A DNA stretch of 7,512 nucleotides from assembly GCA_903853735.1 (NCBI GenBank), contig CAINUH010000058.1, forward strand, positions 1 through 7,512, given 5' to 3'. How positions within the stretch are numbered: position 1 is the first letter of the stretch; every line of letters begins with the position of its first letter. The stretch is from an uncultured Desulfomonile sp. (GTDB lineage: Bacteria; Desulfobacterota; Desulfomonilia; Desulfomonilales; Desulfomonilaceae). A model generated the notes under the pieces. The model worked only from the letters and a program-made list of their open reading frames with translations. It searched no databases and was not told the DNA's origin. This document shows positions 6,343 to 7,512 of this stretch, one piece after another. The position numbers were made by a program, and so were the translations under genes.

Positions 6343-6592
6343 CGGCTCCATTAGGTCATCCTTTCAAGAATCGTCGGCCATAGTAGTATTAACCTCTTGA
6401 CAAAAAATGAAAAACAGGTTTGACTAAATATTGGCACCATGCTTTTCCAAACACTGTGCGAATCGAATAACATGGCTTAAATAAGTGATAATTAGACAAT
6501 ATGTGGCCAATGTTTCGTTTAGTGCTCAATTATTCATTCAAAAGAAATTACGTGCTTGCTCCAGGCGGCAATCGCCCAGGACGAATCGCACC

Positions 6593-6598
6593 AGAGGA
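6593..6598 (+). promoter_or_regulatory. Ribosome binding site that decides the nuoE-like start
   Basis: AGAGGA lies 8 nt before the ATG at 6607. The frame is open further upstream to a TTG at 6556, which lacks such a site, and the extra 17 residues show no family similarity, so 6607 is preferred. Confidence 0.7.
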
Positions 6599-6606
6599 AC
6601 AATAAT

Positions 6607-7134
6607 ATGGAACAAGGGACTGAAATGAACTCCTGTGGGGAATCGTATCACCCCGAGGCCCCGTACACAGAAATACTTTCCGGATTTGGGGGTGACCGCC
6701 GACATCTGATCGGCATCCTGCAGGGGGTTCAGGAAAAACTGGGATATATTCCGGAAGAAGCCTTCAAGGTGATTTCAAATAGGCTGAAAATCTCCGAGAA
6801 TGAAATTTTCGGTGTGGCCTCGTTCTATAGGCAGTTCAAGTTCGTCGAATCCGGGAAATGTGTCGTGAAGGTTTGTATGGGAACAGCGTGCCACGTGAGG
6901 GGTGCGCCCAACATCCTTGCCGGGTTCACGCGGAAGCTTCACATACAGCCTGACCAAACGACAGAGGACAAACTGTTTTCTCTTGAAACCGTCAATTGTG
7001 TTGGCGCCTGTGCACTGGGTCCGGTTGTCGTGTTCGGTGGAGTATATCGTGGACAAGTGCTGGTCAAGGACGTCGAAGAACTCATCGAGAAGTTCCGCTC
7101 CCAATACGGGCAGGAAGGCAGCGTCGGAACATGA
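6607..7134 (+). CDS. nuoE: NuoE-like [2Fe-2S] thioredoxin-fold subunit of an NAD(P)-linked oxidoreductase
   Basis: The 175-residue protein belongs to the complex I 24-kDa (NuoE/HndA/HydC-type) family. After a variable N-terminus comes a helical section with the typical LIGILQGVQEKLGYIPEEA (34-52) and IFGVASFYRQFKF (67-79). A thioredoxin-like domain follows, holding a [2Fe-2S] cluster: C90-x4-C95 (VCMGTACHVRGA) and C131-x3-C135 (NCVGACALGPV). All four ligands are present. It passes electrons to or from the FMN/NAD(P) subunit encoded next, with which it overlaps by 4 nt (ATGA). In an anaerobe with dsr genes the likely complexes are an NADP-reducing (Hnd-type) or electron-bifurcating hydrogenase, or an NAD-linked formate dehydrogenase; respiratory complex I is less likely because NuoA-D genes are absent just upstream. 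The partner that would decide lies outside the window. Start chosen from the ribosome binding site. Confidence 0.92.
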   Translation: MEQGTEMNSCGESYHPEAPYTEILSGFGGDRRHLIGILQGVQEKLGYIPEEAFKVISNRLKISENEIFGVASFYRQFKFVESGKCVVKVCMGTACHVRGAPNILAGFTRKLHIQPDQTTEDKLFSLETVNCVGACALGPVVVFGGVYRGQVLVKDVEELIEKFRSQYGQEGSVGT

Positions 7135-7512
7135 ACAGCAAAGTCCAATTTCACCGGCTGGAAGAAATCAGATCTGAGATTCTGCAATCGAGAGCAGGGC
7201 GGAAATCGTTGATAACTGTTTGTGGGGGAACAGGTTGCACTGCTCAAGGGTCGTCCGAGATTGTGGTCGCCTTAACAGATGAGATCCGCAAGCAAGGTCT
7301 CGAACAATCAGTTGTGATCAGGACTACGGGATGTCACGGCCTCTGCGAAAAGGGCCCCATAGTGGTCATCCATCCGGAAGGTATTTTTTATTCAAGGATG
7401 ACGGTGAAAGATGTGTCTGAGGTCGTCGAGGAAACGCTGGCAAATAATCGTGTTGTTGAGAGACTCCTCTACACTGTTCCGAAGACGACTCAAAAGGTTA
7501 TATACGAGAAGG
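7131..7512 (+). CDS. nuoF: NuoF/HndC-like flavoprotein subunit, N-terminal part, cut by window edge
   Basis: From the ATG at 7131, which overlaps the nuoE-like stop, 127 codons run open to the right edge. The visible part is a thioredoxin-like [2Fe-2S] domain: C31-x4-C36 (VCGGTGCTAQGS) and C68-x3-C72 (TGCHGLCEKGP), followed by VVIHPEGIFYSRMTVKDVSEVV. A linker at about residues 105-127 leads toward where the FMN- and NAD(P)H-binding core would start. This extra N-terminal ferredoxin-like domain is typical of NuoF homologues in NADP-reducing and bifurcating hydrogenases (HndC, HydB) and NAD-linked formate dehydrogenases, and is absent from E. coli NuoF. That supports a soluble or bifurcating complex rather than respiratory complex I. 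The FMN, NADH and [4Fe-4S] sites and any C-terminal ferredoxin domain lie beyond the edge. A stand-alone ferredoxin-like protein is unlikely, since the frame continues past the domain. Confidence 0.85.
   Translation, partial: MNSKVQFHRLEEIRSEILQSRAGRKSLITVCGGTGCTAQGSSEIVVALTDEIRKQGLEQSVVIRTTGCHGLCEKGPIVVIHPEGIFYSRMTVKDVSEVVEETLANNRVVERLLYTVPKTTQKVIYEK

Larger units (their letters stand above)
6172..6606. other. AT-rich non-coding region between hpt and the nuoE-like gene
   Basis: No frame here looks coding. The first 70 bases are of ordinary composition; from about 6240 to 6550 the sequence is clearly richer in A and T than the genes on either side. A perfect TTGACA is at 6397-6402, but no convincing -10 is 16-18 nt from it. 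A TGGCAC at 6432-6437 has T-rich bases where a sigma-54 -12 element should have GC. Inverted repeats are GCAATA/TATTGC at 6320-6342, TTCTC/GAGAA at 6209-6225 and GGCG/CGCC at 6564-6576. It should contain the promoter and control sites of the downstream operon, but none can be placed firmly. Confidence 0.65.

Noticed and set aside
6397..6430. TTGACA followed by TAAATA as a sigma-70 promoter for nuoE
   Set aside because: The spacer would be 22 nt, well outside 16-18, and no other acceptable -10 fits the TTGACA.
6432..6447. TGGCACCATGCTTTTC as a sigma-54 promoter
   Set aside because: The -24 half is good, but the invariant GC of the -12 half is replaced by TT, so it cannot be called a site by eye.
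6556..6606. TTG at 6556 as start of the nuoE-like gene
   Set aside because: No ribosome binding site, the added residues are not family-like, and the proper Shine-Dalgarno sequence lies before the ATG at 6607.

Overview
The window reads as chromosome of an anaerobic, dissimilatory sulfate- or sulfur-metabolising bacterium, most likely one of the former Deltaproteobacteria (Desulfobacterota). The case rests on a dsrM-dsrK-dsrJ gene run on the minus strand, preceded by the RsbRD N-terminal-domain protein that commonly sits beside dsrM in sulfate reducers. At the other end are NuoE- and NuoF-like subunits of the modular type found in soluble NAD(P)-linked hydrogenases and electron-bifurcating complexes of anaerobes. 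The exact genus cannot be told from the sequence alone.

Layout. Bases 1-3292 form one leftward unit: an RsbRD_N-domain protein (3292-2771), dsrM (2721-1717), dsrK (1714-86) and the first 31 codons of dsrJ (93-1, running off the left edge). dsrM and dsrK are 2 nt apart; dsrK and dsrJ overlap by 8 nt. The products should build the membrane DsrMKJOP complex, which couples the quinone pool and periplasmic cytochrome c to thiol/disulfide (DsrC trisulfide) chemistry in the cytoplasm. Bases 3293-3754 are a divergent non-coding region with two small hairpins in the leader of the dsr unit and a possible extended -10 promoter for the rightward genes.

Bases 3755-6171 form a rightward cluster: a 50-residue fragment of a VOC (glyoxalase/dioxygenase fold) protein, a HAD-superfamily hydrolase resembling 5'(3')-deoxyribonucleotidases, tsaD (tRNA t6A synthesis) and hpt (purine salvage). 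Spacing is tight, so they are probably co-transcribed. The HAD phosphatase and Hpt could both act on nucleotides, but that link is inference.

Bases 6172-6606 are a visibly AT-rich non-coding stretch. From 6607 a NuoE-like [2Fe-2S] protein is followed, with a 4-nt ATGA overlap, by the N-terminal part of a NuoF-like flavoprotein that runs off the right edge. They probably begin an NAD(P)H-linked hydrogenase, formate dehydrogenase or bifurcating oxidoreductase operon; the partner genes lie outside the window.

No tRNA, rRNA, CRISPR array or complete mobile element was seen. The window is mostly known families. The less explained parts are the dsr-linked RsbRD_N protein, the truncated VOC reading frame upstream of the HAD gene, and the two intergenic regions.
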